Notes under the pieces: generated by a model
What the model was told of the DNA's origin: nothing
The model's database searches: none
The model's input: only the letters and a program-made list of their open reading frames with translations
In this document: positions 1 to 7,485 of the stretch, piece by piece
Position numbering within the stretch: position 1 is the first letter of the stretch
Layout: each line of letters starts with the position of its first letter
Origin: CAZIQY01 sp964541605
GTDB taxonomy: Bacteria; Desulfobacterota; Syntrophia; Syntrophales; UBA2185
Direction: 5' to 3'
Assembly (NCBI GenBank): GCA_964541605.1
Contig: CAZIQY010000008.1
Coordinates: forward strand, 1-58,251
Length of the DNA: 58,251 nt
Position numbers and translations under genes: made by a program

Positions 1-34
1 ATGTTCCATCATATCAGACCATATAGATGAAATA

Positions 35-110
35 ATTTTCCACTCATTAGTGATATTAAACTACAATACACGGAAGAACAACCAGATTATTTTCCACTTA
101 TTACGATATT
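35..110 (+). repeat. Imperfect direct repeat upstream of integrase
   Basis: Two copies of an AT-rich motif lie at 35-57 and 88-110, sharing ATTTTCCACT, ATTA and GATATT with a few mismatches and one indel. They sit directly before the start of the integron-type integrase remnant. Such a position could hold an integrase binding or attachment site, but no attI core was recognised. Confidence 0.35.
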
Positions 111-122
111 GAGGTAGCAAAC

Positions 123-476
123 ATGGAAAATAAACCGAAGTTCCGCCCGAATCCCAAACTCAAGCTGATGGACCAAGTGCGGGAAGTCCTGCGATACCGC
201 CACTATGCATATCGTACGGAGCAGACCTATTGCCAATGGATCCTGCGCTATATCCGCCACTTTGGAGGCAAGACCCATCCGAATTCTCTCGGGGCGAAAA
301 AGATCGGTTGCCATACCCTGCGTCATAGCTTCGCCACCCATATGCTGGAAAACGGTGTTAATATCCGCGTTCTCCAGGACCTGCTCGGCCACGCCGATGT
401 CAAAACGACAGAGATCTACACCCATGTTATGGCCCGGGATATCCGCAGCCTGAAAAGCCCCCTTGACAACATCTGA
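123..476 (+). pseudogene. Integron-type tyrosine recombinase, internally deleted
   Basis: This 117-residue frame joins the first about 50 residues of an integron integrase (the SAM-like core-binding start, with LRYRHYAYRTEQTY) straight to its last about 65 residues. The C-terminal part keeps the HTLRHSFATH box, the LLGH motif and the catalytic tyrosine in IYTHV, then ends in the usual SPLD. Integron integrases are normally about 320 residues. Here about 200 are missing, including the first catalytic arginine and the extra integrase-specific helix, so recombination activity is not expected. The frame is intact across the junction near residue 52 and a GAGG precedes the ATG, so a small protein could still be made. 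No attC cassette array is visible downstream. Family assignment is firm; loss of function is inference. Confidence 0.8.
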
Positions 477-684
477 CATTCGCCAATAAATCAAAAGACC
501 ATAAAATGCGGATCATTTCCTGTATGATCTTCCCTTCCAAAAGAAACATCCTGAATACCTTGTATTGAAAGATGAACCCCATCCGTTCCAGAGGCGGGGC
601 AACGCGGAAAATGCCTTTAGCGCCACTTGAACAGACATCCGTGATGAAAATTTTGAAAAATTAGAAGTGGGTTATGATTCCCCC
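477..684. other. Intergenic, no gene seen
   Basis: No convincing coding frame, RNA gene or repeat was recognised between the integrase remnant and the promoter of the first cobalamin riboswitch. Confidence 0.5.
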
Positions 685-712
685 TTGACAAATAACTGCT
701 TTTTCTTATAAA
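685..712 (+). promoter_or_regulatory. Sigma-70-type promoter for the first cobalamin riboswitch
   Basis: A perfect -35 TTGACA (685-690) is followed after 16 bases by TATAAA (707-712). Transcription would begin near 720, just upstream of the riboswitch aptamer at 739, which fits a riboswitch leader promoter. Confidence 0.65.
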
Positions 713-738
713 AAACATCATCAGCAATCAAATTGCGA

Positions 739-888
739 ACGGATGAATGTGTGGAAGAGGGGTGAAACGCCCCCGCTGCCCCGCAGCCGTGAAGGGAACG
801 AAAGCCGAATGAGTCACTGTCCCGCAATAACCGGGATGGGAAGGCAGGCAAGTAGGGTGCCCGAAGCCGGAAGACCGGTTCATCCGAA
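739..888 (+). ncRNA. Cobalamin riboswitch 1
   Basis: The aptamer shows the conserved cobalamin core GCTGCCCCGCA, a central GTCACTG and GGGATGGGAAGGC, and the B12-box region AGTAGGGTGCCCGAAGCCGG. The terminal P1 helix is formed by GGATGA (741-746) and TCATCC (880-885). Downstream, CCTCGAGGGGGG lies immediately before a start codon, which suggests control of translation by hiding the ribosome site. A 53-base stretch (751-803) is identical to riboswitch 5 (20530-20582, opposite strand), pointing to recent duplication. No full-length gene follows, only a 23-codon frame and then a second riboswitch. Confidence 0.85.
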
Positions 889-909
889 GAACCTCGAGGG
901 GGGAACGCC

Positions 910-981
910 ATGACAAAATTTCCATCACTTTCCGATCACTTTGCTGTCGTCAGCGATTCCCAAAGCAAAAAATTTGTGTGA
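910..981 (+). CDS. Short open frame directly behind riboswitch 1
   Basis: A 23-codon frame begins with ATG at 910, seven bases after the GAGGGGGG ribosome site released or hidden by riboswitch 1, and ends at TGA 979-981. The encoded peptide has no recognisable domain. In the paralogous riboswitch 5 the same position holds the btuC start, so this may be the stump of a lost gene. A translated leader peptide is the alternative. Neither can be decided from the sequence. Confidence 0.3.
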   Translation: MTKFPSLSDHFAVVSDSQSKKFV

Positions 982-1282
982 CGATTCGTCAATTCCTACA
1001 ACGGAAAGCGGTTCCATGCCGTTTCACGTAACCAAGAATATTCCAAATGGAAAGATCGGACGTAACGCCGTCCCGTGTTATTGAAATTAGATTCGTGCTG
1101 TTTGCGGCATTCTCCGTGAACGTCGTCATTTTTTATCGGTCCTGCGTGGATCCATTTTATCCAAGAATTACGGGATTGGATCTCCGACAAGGCACCCGCG
1201 AAATCAATATTAAGGAGGTCGGATATTCTCGGTGATCCCAATCCCGTAACGGGATCGCTGTAAGTTACCTTACCATAATCAA
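982..1282. other. Spacer between tandem riboswitches with long inverted repeat
   Basis: No convincing gene is seen. The spacer holds an imperfect inverted repeat: left arm 1170-1188 (starting ACGGGATTGGATC) and right arm 1219-1247 (ending GATCCCAATCCCGT), with an inner TCCGAC/GTCGGA pair. It has no T-run and is not a simple terminator. It may be a small repetitive element or the scar of a lost gene behind riboswitch 1. Confidence 0.45.
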
Positions 1283-1436
1283 ATCCATCGGATGAAGGAA
1301 GCCGATCAAAAATCGGCGCTGCCCCGCAACTGTAGGCGGAACGAACCCCACAGCGTGCCACTGTCCCGACAGAACAGGGATGGGAAGGCGTGGGAAGTAG
1401 GCTGTTGCCGCAAGCCAGGAGACTTGTCCGACGGAT
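1283..1436 (+). ncRNA. Cobalamin riboswitch 2 (btuB leader)
   Basis: A complete cobalamin aptamer is recognisable by GCTGCCCCGCAACTGTAGGCGG, a central GCCACTG, GGGATGGGAAGGC and the B12 box GCCGCAAGCCAGGAGAC. The P1 helix pairs 1283-1292 with 1427-1436. The CCGAGGGGAAAGGAG segment just behind the aptamer resembles the region between riboswitch 4 and its TonB receptor start, so control at translation initiation is likely. The controlled gene is the TonB-dependent corrinoid receptor at 1566, reached through a short upstream frame. Confidence 0.9.
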
Positions 1437-1470
1437 ATAAAAACTGACCTGACCGAGGGGAAAGGAGTTT

Positions 1471-1509
1471 ATGATGAAATATATCAATATCCATGATCCG
1501 CCTTTGTGA
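1471..1509 (+). CDS. Short upstream frame between riboswitch 2 and btuB
   Basis: A 12-codon frame with a strong ribosome site (AAAGGAG, six bases from tandem ATG codons at 1471 and 1474) ends at TGA 1507-1509. It lies where the receptor start lies behind riboswitch 4. It could be a leader peptide that couples riboswitch-controlled initiation to btuB 57 bases further on, or a relic of an older btuB start. No domain is recognisable. Confidence 0.35.
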   Translation: MMKYINIHDPPL

Positions 1510-1565
1510 CCATATTTTTCAGTTGAAGAATGATCGATCACAAATACGAATTCATGGAGGAAAAA

Positions 1566-3434
1566 ATGGAAAGTAAAAAAAGATTGGTTATGTGTCTCGC
1601 GGCAGCTGTATACACCGGTCTTTGCATTGCTACGGTCATTCCGTCATTTGCCGTGTCAATGGAAGAAATCATCGTGACAGCGAGCAGACTTGAAGAGGAG
1701 TTGAAATATTCACCCGACTCCGTCACGGTTGTGACGGAAAAACAAATGGAACAAAAGGGACAAAAAACAGTCATTGAAGTTCTTCGGGAGGTTCCCGGCA
1801 TCGTCATTCCTCAAAACGGCTCCTTCGGAGGTACGTCAAGCATCTTCATTCGCGGAACCAGCAATGCCCATACACTCGTTATGATCGACGGCGTTCGTGT
1901 GGACGATCCGATAACCGCAGACGGCAAGGTAAGCTTGTCGAGCCCTTCAACGGATAACATCGAAAGAATTGAAATTGTCCGGGGCGCCCAAAGCGTTCTC
2001 TACGGGTCCGACGCCATCGGCGGCGTGATCAACATCATCACGAAAAAGGGCAAAGGCAAGCCCACATTTATTATCTCTTCGGAAGCGGGATCTTTTGAAA
2101 GTTTTCGAGAAAAAGTCGGCGTAAGCGGTTCGAATGACCGGCTGAGTTATTCCGCGTCGGCAGAGCGCTTCGATACAAAGGCGGTATCGAAAGCCGACAA
2201 AAAGCTATCGGGGGTTAAAGAAGACGATTACTACAATACGACAAGCCTTTCAACCCGCTTGATCGGTAATCTTTCCGAGACAGTCAAGGCAGGCGTTTCA
2301 GCGCGCTATACGAAATCAAAAATGGACTACGACAACACGGGCAGCGACGCCGACAAGGTGCAGGATACGACCATCACCACAATAGCCGCCAATTACGATC
2401 AAACATTATTCAATTGGTGGGAACATGTGATCAAGTTGGGAAGCACCAATGTGCAACGTGATTACACAAAGAACGACGGCCAGTTCGACGGATCATATAA
2501 CGGATCGAGTCGTCTGGCGTCATGGCAGCACAACTTCTTCATCGGCAAGATTGACACAATCAGTGCAGGCTTCGATTATGAAGAAGGAGATGGCGACAAC
2601 CAGGGAACCTCTTCCAACATCAGGAAAAAATATACGAGCACGAAAGGCTTTTTCATTCAGAACAAACTGACTCCCGTCATAGACTTATCTTTGACCTTAG
2701 GATACCGCGCCATCGATCATCAGTCTTTCGGAGGCAAAGACACCTATAAAGGCGCTGTCGCTTATTTTTTCGAAAAAACAGGCACAAAAATACGGGGAAG
2801 CTACGGAACCGGGTTCCGTTCGCCATCTCTCTATCAGCTCTATTCTTCCTATGGCGATGCCACCCTGAAACCGGAGACGAGCAAAGGCTACGACGTGGGC
2901 GTCGATCAATACTTTTTTGCCGAAAAGGTTCACTGTTTTCTGACCTGGTTCTACAATGATCTCGAAAATATGATTGCCTGGGATAGTGCAACTTCCAAGT
3001 ATAAAAATGTTTCTGCCGCCAAAACACAGGGATGGGAAACAGGCGTCTCGATCACTCCTGTCAAGTGGCTGAGCTTCAATGTCAATTATACATTTACGGA
3101 AGCAAAAGATGAAACGCCGGGCGGCGCGAACAAAGGAAAGACTCTCACCTATCGCCCTCAACATTCGGGAAGCTCTGACATAAATATCAAGCCGATGGAA
3201 GAGCTGAATATCAATATCAACGCCCAGTATGTGGGCGAACGTTACCGGGATTACAGCAATAAAGACGAAATGCCCGCATATAAGGTATTCAACCTCGCGG
3301 CATCTTACGACGTGACGAAATGGCTGCAAGTGTTCGGCCGGGTAGAAAACTTCACCGACGAGAACTATCAGTCCATTTATCAGTACGGCGAGCCGGGTAT
3401 CGGTTTTTATGGCGGTGTAAAACTGACCTTTTAA
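1566..3434 (+). CDS. btuB: TonB-dependent corrinoid receptor (BtuB-like)
   Basis: The product is a 622-residue outer-membrane gated channel that would import cobamides using TonB energy. Residues 1-30 form a signal peptide. A TonB box (EEIIVTASR) follows at 33-41, then the plug domain (with VLREVPGIVI, IFIRGTSNAHTLVMIDGVR and RGAQSVLYGSDAIGGVINI), then a beta-barrel ending in the expected aromatic residue (KLTF). ATG 1566 is chosen because GGAGG sits five bases upstream (1556-1560) and the signal peptide starts there; in-frame ATGs at 1530 and 1554 would add residues ahead of it. The corrinoid substrate is inferred from cobalamin riboswitch 2 upstream and cobO downstream. A second, different receptor is at 16281-18353, so the cell may take up several corrinoids. 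Confidence 0.9.
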   Translation: MESKKRLVMCLAAAVYTGLCIATVIPSFAVSMEEIIVTASRLEEELKYSPDSVTVVTEKQMEQKGQKTVIEVLREVPGIVIPQNGSFGGTSSIFIRGTSNAHTLVMIDGVRVDDPITADGKVSLSSPSTDNIERIEIVRGAQSVLYGSDAIGGVINIITKKGKGKPTFIISSEAGSFESFREKVGVSGSNDRLSYSASAERFDTKAVSKADKKLSGVKEDDYYNTTSLSTRLIGNLSETVKAGVSARYTKSKMDYDNTGSDADKVQDTTITTIAANYDQTLFNWWEHVIKLGSTNVQRDYTKNDGQFDGSYNGSSRLASWQHNFFIGKIDTISAGFDYEEGDGDNQGTSSNIRKKYTSTKGFFIQNKLTPVIDLSLTLGYRAIDHQSFGGKDTYKGAVAYFFEKTGTKIRGSYGTGFRSPSLYQLYSSYGDATLKPETSKGYDVGVDQYFFAEKVHCFLTWFYNDLENMIAWDSATSKYKNVSAAKTQGWETGVSITPVKWLSFNVNYTFTEAKDETPGGANKGKTLTYRPQHSGSSDINIKPMEELNININAQYVGERYRDYSNKDEMPAYKVFNLAASYDVTKWLQVFGRVENFTDENYQSIYQYGEPGIGFYGGVKLTF

Positions 3435-3444
3435 TTCTTTGTCC

Positions 3445-3473
3445 GCGGGAGCGAGACGCCGTCTCTCTCCCGC
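3445..3473 (+). other. Hairpin between btuB and cobO
   Basis: GCGGGAG (3445-3451) pairs with CTCCCGC (3467-3473), with a further GAGAC/GTCTC pair inside. No T-run follows, so this is unlikely to be a full terminator. It could stabilise the btuB message end or tune cobO expression. Confidence 0.4.
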
Positions 3474-3514
3474 AATAACAAAAATAACCCGCAGATCATT
3501 TGAGAGGACAGCTT

Positions 3515-4030
3515 ATGAAAGGATATGTTCAGGTCTACACGGGCAATGGCAAGGGTAAATCAACAGCGGCTTTTGGTCTCGCTCTTCGGGCTGTCGGTGC
3601 AGGCCGTAAAGTCTACATCGGCCAGTTCGTGAAAGGCATGGAGTACAGTGAGCTTGCCGCCTTCAAGCGAATGGAAGATGCCGTAACGATACGGCAGTTC
3701 GGACGGGGCTGTTTTATCAACGGCGCGCCCGCCGCCGAAGATGTGACAGCGGCCGAAAAGGGCCTTCGCGAAATCAAAGAGGCAATGAGGTCCGGGCGCT
3801 ATGATGTTCTCATCCTCGATGAAGCGAATATCGCGACACGGTACGGCCTCATATGCGTCGAAGACTTGCTTTCTCTCATCGCCGAAAAGCCTGAAGGCAT
3901 GGAAATTGTCATTACCGGACGGGATGCCGACCCCCTCATTGTCGAAGCAGCCGATCTCGTGACGGAAATGAAAGAAATCAAGCACTACTACAATAAAGGC
4001 GTAAAAGCACGGAAAGGCATCGAACGGTAG
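3515..4030 (+). CDS. cobO: Corrinoid adenosyltransferase, CobO/CobA type
   Basis: This 171-residue protein transfers the adenosyl group of ATP to Co(I) corrinoids, making the coenzyme form. The N-terminal P-loop GNGKGKST (residues 10-17) is the unusual ATP site of this family, followed by GLALRA, the GQFVKG segment, and the central VLILDEAN motif. Length and motifs match the CobA/CobO family. Start 3515 is chosen over the upstream TTG at 3500 because GAGAGGA precedes it and the family begins with this segment. It lies 80 bases behind btuB under riboswitch 2, placing adenosylation beside uptake. The enzyme needs a cob(II)alamin reductant, which the downstream Fe-S and ATPase genes might supply (inference). 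Confidence 0.93.
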   Translation: MKGYVQVYTGNGKGKSTAAFGLALRAVGAGRKVYIGQFVKGMEYSELAAFKRMEDAVTIRQFGRGCFINGAPAAEDVTAAEKGLREIKEAMRSGRYDVLILDEANIATRYGLICVEDLLSLIAEKPEGMEIVITGRDADPLIVEAADLVTEMKEIKHYYNKGVKARKGIER

Positions 4031-4051
4031 CGCATATGACTTCAACTCGGC

Positions 4052-5197
4052 ATGAAGCGAGAGAGTGATGTCGTGACGGATCGCGTAAAGAAGGAATACG
4101 GCGCGTACGGTAAGGGGATTGATGGAGTGTTTCGTGTTTCTTCATCGACGCTGTATCGGATTGCTTTCAGAGGTGTCATGATCCTCTGTTTGTCTTTCAG
4201 TTTTGTTGCCGATTCTCTTTCTGCAACACCGATTCTCTGGTGGGAACTGGATCAGGCCGAGCGGTATCTTCTCAGACAGAACGACACAAAGGGACATTGG
4301 AAAAACTGGCGAAAAGAAAGGGGAAAAAGAAGAAAAGCACAAAGCAGGCACAAACGTCTCGTCCTGAGGGACGAAGAGTACGGTTCAAAAGAACAAGGCA
4401 ACGGGGACAAAGAAGAATACACGAAACGCTATGATTCAAATACGGAGGTGTTCGTAAAAGATCCTCTGGGTATCGTGTCAAAAGTAAAGCCGGTGCAGGA
4501 ATCGGGTAAAATCGTCGTCTATGTGCCGAATATTCTCGATCTCAACGGGCGTTATATTCTTGGAAGCCGAACGACCGAAGCAGTCGACGGCGCCGGTTCT
4601 AAAAAGAGTGGCGCTAAAGTTTTTGTTTGTGCCAAAACCTTCGTGGTGCATATGAAAAGCGGAGGAAAGACGGAAAACAAAACGGGATTGTTCTTCAATG
4701 ATCCGGAAAAAATGCCTTTGGAAATCGGTCCTATGCCGAGTTCAGACAAAAATCCCTATGCAGGCATGATGCAGACGGAACATGATGAACAAGTGATGCA
4801 AGTCCGTTACAGAGGCAAGCCCCTCGCCGGCATCGGTCTTAGAGTCAAGGCGGAAAGCGGTTGGAGCAGGGACTACAGGACCAGTGAAAATGGCGCCTGC
4901 ACCGTCATCCCCATAGAAGACAGGAGTGATGACCGAATCTGGCAGCGATACCTCTACGAGGCGACATACTACGACAAAATTACGGGGAATCACTACCGTG
5001 CAAGTTTTACGACAATTGTGTACGATTATCGGAATAAATGGCAAAGCATGTTATTGGGAGTGACCGTATTGTCGGCTTCCACCGTGGGGCTTGTCGTGTG
5101 TGCGGGCACAGCTGTGTTTTATTACAGAAGAAAAAAACGAACTGCATTGCCTGTCGTTTTAAAGGACTGTCAGCTTGTACGGAACATGAGAAAATAA
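4052..5197 (+). CDS. Membrane-anchored periplasmic protein, DUF4198/NikM-like
   Basis: The 381-residue product has a hydrophobic segment near residues 33-52 (signal or anchor), then a strongly basic linker (about residues 82-110, rich in K, R and E), a beta-rich central domain (about 150-325), and one C-terminal transmembrane helix (about 331-353) followed by basic residues. The central part, with VFVCAKTFVVHMKSG, PLEIGPMP and VRYRGKPLAGIGLRVKAESG, resembles DUF4198/NikM-type domains linked to metal transport; this is a tentative fold-level match. It follows cobO by 21 bases and abuts the Fe-S gene with no gap, so it belongs to the riboswitch 2 transcript. A role in handling cobalt or corrinoid at the membrane surface is inference only. 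Confidence 0.55.
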   Translation: MKRESDVVTDRVKKEYGAYGKGIDGVFRVSSSTLYRIAFRGVMILCLSFSFVADSLSATPILWWELDQAERYLLRQNDTKGHWKNWRKERGKRRKAQSRHKRLVLRDEEYGSKEQGNGDKEEYTKRYDSNTEVFVKDPLGIVSKVKPVQESGKIVVYVPNILDLNGRYILGSRTTEAVDGAGSKKSGAKVFVCAKTFVVHMKSGGKTENKTGLFFNDPEKMPLEIGPMPSSDKNPYAGMMQTEHDEQVMQVRYRGKPLAGIGLRVKAESGWSRDYRTSENGACTVIPIEDRSDDRIWQRYLYEATYYDKITGNHYRASFTTIVYDYRNKWQSMLLGVTVLSASTVGLVVCAGTAVFYYRRKKRTALPVVLKDCQLVRNMRK

Positions 5198-6163
5198 ATG
5201 AAGCTGTCAAAACTGCGTTGGAGTGTTCAGTCTTTGGCCTTTGTCGTTCTTCTTTTTGGAGGAACGGCGGGAATCTTTCTGGGATTCTTTCTTCCAACAC
5301 TATCATGTCCTTACGTGGGATACATGCGCGGCGGAGACTGCTTTCTCCTGAATCTCCAGTTTCATCTCGCTCTCGGCGGATGAAACGTGTATGCAGGCAT
5401 TATCAAGAATTTCCTCATTTTCTCGATCCTCGTCGTTCTCGCGGGCAGGTTCTGGTGCGGATGGATCTGCCCTTTTGGATTTATTCAGGATATTCTAAAC
5501 ACGCTGCGCGTTACGTTGGATGTGAAATCCATTGCTTTTTACGAAACTGTTAAAAAAAAATTTTTACCGATCAAGTGGTTTTTTTTGGGGCTGAGCATTA
5601 CTGTACCCGTCTGGATCGCTTATCCTCTTTGTGCGCCGTGTATGCTTTACGATCTGTCTATGCCATTCTGCCAGCTTTGTCCAGCGCGCTACATTCTTCC
5701 CCTTGCAGCCGGCAATCCCGAAAAAGTGTCGCTGAATTTCAAGAGTGCGGCGACGGTCGTCATGACGTCTCTTGGACTGCTGATTGCTTCTGCAGCGCTC
5801 GTCGGTTCTTTTCTGAAAAAGCGTTTCTGGTGTTTTCTCTGTCCCATGGGTCTTTTGCTGTCTTTGTATCAAAAGATCAGTTTTATGCGCCTGAAAAAGG
5901 ACTGTGCAAAATGCACCATGTGCGAGGCGTGTTATCTCGCTTGTCCCATGAATATCGGAGAGGTGTTTCGGGAACGCAAGAACGCAGATGTCACGTATGG
6001 CGACTGTATTTTTTGCGGAAAATGCATCGACGCATGCCCGGAAAACGATGCGCTTGGTTTTTCCTTTTTGGGAAAAACGTTTTTTCGCTCCTCCGCAGAT
6101 GCTTTCTTCAGGAATCATTACAGGATCGATCCGGGACGTCCCGCGGCAAGGAAAAAAGAATGA
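5198..6163 (+). CDS. NapH-like 4Fe-4S membrane protein interrupted by in-frame TGA
   Basis: One reading frame of 321 codons is broken by TGA at 5381-5383. The first part (61 codons, ATG 5198) has one membrane helix and a CPYVGYMRGGDC segment. The second part, open from GTG 5387 to the stop at 6163, holds membrane helices, the NapH-type FWCGWICPFG and FWCFLCPMG motifs, and a ferredoxin tail with two clusters (CAKCTMCEACYLACP and CIFCGKCIDACP). Both halves are in the same phase and together match a polytopic electron-transfer protein. The TGA could replace TGG (Trp), be a base error, encode selenocysteine (no convincing SECIS hairpin seen), or mark decay. The gene overlaps the HgdB-type gene by ATGA, so the two were translationally coupled. 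Likely role: feeding low-potential electrons from the membrane to the downstream Fe-S proteins (inference). Confidence 0.75.
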
Positions 6164-7401
6164 TGCAAGGAGAACTTAGCGAAACAATGCATCAAAGGCA
6201 CTCGGAACATCTGAAAAGAAAAATCGCTGCCAATGCGTCGAGACTGCTGGATGCCGTACGGCAGTCACCGGTGCGACCGAAAGGTCTCGATCATTTCATC
6301 GATGTTTTGGACAATGTCTACGTGTCGGACGATGTCCGCAGTCATCTCGGCGGCAAAGAGGAGACACCTGCCGTTATCGGACTCTACTGCATGATGGTGC
6401 CCGAGGAACTCATCTATGCGGCGGGGTTTATACCCCTCAGGCTTTGCGGAGGCAGCTACGATGCTTTCCTTGTGGGCGGCGATTATGCGCCGCGAGACGC
6501 CTGTCCTGTCGTAAAAGCCTCTCTGGGCTCTTCCTTGAGGGGTGTGCCGTCCGTCTATGGTCTTTGTGATGTCGTCATTGTGCCCACCACCTGCGACGCG
6601 AAGCGAAAAGCGGCAGAGGAATTGTCCCGTTTTTCCGAAGTCTGGGTACTTGAAATGCCTCACGTCAAGGATTCGGAGGCTTCAAGAGAAGGATGGCGTT
6701 GTCAATTATATGGTCTTGCAAAGGAGTTAAACAACCTTGGCAAGCGGAAAGGATCAAAGACAAAGATCAACCGCTCGAACCTCAAAAAAGCAATGGAGCT
6801 GATCGGTGCCGCATCTTATCAAGCAAGACGGCTTTTTTCGCTGAGGAAATTGTCGCCTCCGGCTCTTTCCGGCATGGAAGCGTCGATTGCGCTCAGCGCA
6901 TACGGATTTGACAGGGCCGACATTTGGACCAGAGAAATGAAAAGCCTCAACGATGAACTTGAAAATAGACAGGGGGAACGTGTTTCCCGGTGCCTTCAAA
7001 GAAGGCCCCGACTGCTTCTTGCGGGAAGTCCGTCGATCTTTCCCAACTGGAAAGTGCCCCTGATCGCAGATGAAATGGGCGCCGATATCGTCGTCGATGA
7101 ATCCTGTGTCGGCGATCGCCTGCTGTACGATGTCGCGGGGCTTTCTGAAAAAACACTGGATTCCATGATAGAGGCACTTGCGGCGCGGTACCTTGCCCCC
7201 TGCGTATGTCCGGTCTTTACGCCCAACGACGATAGACTGTACCGCCTGATCGAGCTTGCCGGTGAGTTCGCCATTGATGGCGTAATCTATCACGTATTAA
7301 AGGGGTGCATTCCATATGATTTTGAACTCTATCGCGTCGAAAGAATTTTCAGAGAACGGAAGGTGCCTGTTCTTCGAATCGAGACAGACTATACGCTGTA
7401 A
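6160..7401 (+). CDS. HgdB/double-cubane-type Fe-S protein, cut by in-frame TAA
   Basis: The 413-residue product belongs to the 2-hydroxyacyl-CoA dehydratase D-subunit-like family (HgdB, BcrC/BadD, and double-cubane cluster proteins). Typical elements in order are YCMMVPEELIYAAGFIPLRLCGG, a DACPVVK site, PTTCDAKRK, DESCVGDR, APCVCP, KGCIPYDFE and RIETDY. The cysteines at these places are the usual cluster ligands. The frame stops at TAA 7399-7401 right after ETDYTL, yet the next 22 codons (7402-7467, then TGA) still encode the conserved family tail LRTRIEAFIEML, so TAA seems to replace a sense codon such as GAA. Start ATG 6160 overlaps the previous stop. With its activator downstream it probably makes ATP-driven low-potential reductions. 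The riboswitch and cobO context suggests corrinoid rather than acyl-CoA as partner (inference). Confidence 0.8.
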   Translation: MMQGELSETMHQRHSEHLKRKIAANASRLLDAVRQSPVRPKGLDHFIDVLDNVYVSDDVRSHLGGKEETPAVIGLYCMMVPEELIYAAGFIPLRLCGGSYDAFLVGGDYAPRDACPVVKASLGSSLRGVPSVYGLCDVVIVPTTCDAKRKAAEELSRFSEVWVLEMPHVKDSEASREGWRCQLYGLAKELNNLGKRKGSKTKINRSNLKKAMELIGAASYQARRLFSLRKLSPPALSGMEASIALSAYGFDRADIWTREMKSLNDELENRQGERVSRCLQRRPRLLLAGSPSIFPNWKVPLIADEMGADIVVDESCVGDRLLYDVAGLSEKTLDSMIEALAARYLAPCVCPVFTPNDDRLYRLIELAGEFAIDGVIYHVLKGCIPYDFELYRVERIFRERKVPVLRIETDYTL

Positions 7402-7470
7402 GACGTGGAACCGCTGAGAACCCGGATCGAGGCATTCATAGAAATGCTCGCCGGGAAAGAAAAAAAATGA
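7402..7470 (+). pseudogene. Conserved 3' tail of the HgdB-type gene beyond the in-frame stop
   Basis: Reading on in the same phase past TAA 7399-7401 gives 22 sense codons ending at TGA 7468-7470. They include TRIEAFIEML, the usual C-terminal helix of this family. The tail shows that the stop is inside the ancestral gene, not at its end. Confidence 0.75.
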
Positions 7471-7485
7471 CGAAAGGGTAAACTG

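Noticed and set aside
996..1541. Minus-strand open frame across riboswitch 2
   Set aside because: It covers a clear plus-strand riboswitch and the btuB leader, and has no domain.
5381..5430. SECIS element for selenocysteine behind the TGA
   Set aside because: Only a three-base stem with a four-base loop was found at the expected place; selenocysteine is kept as an option but not called.
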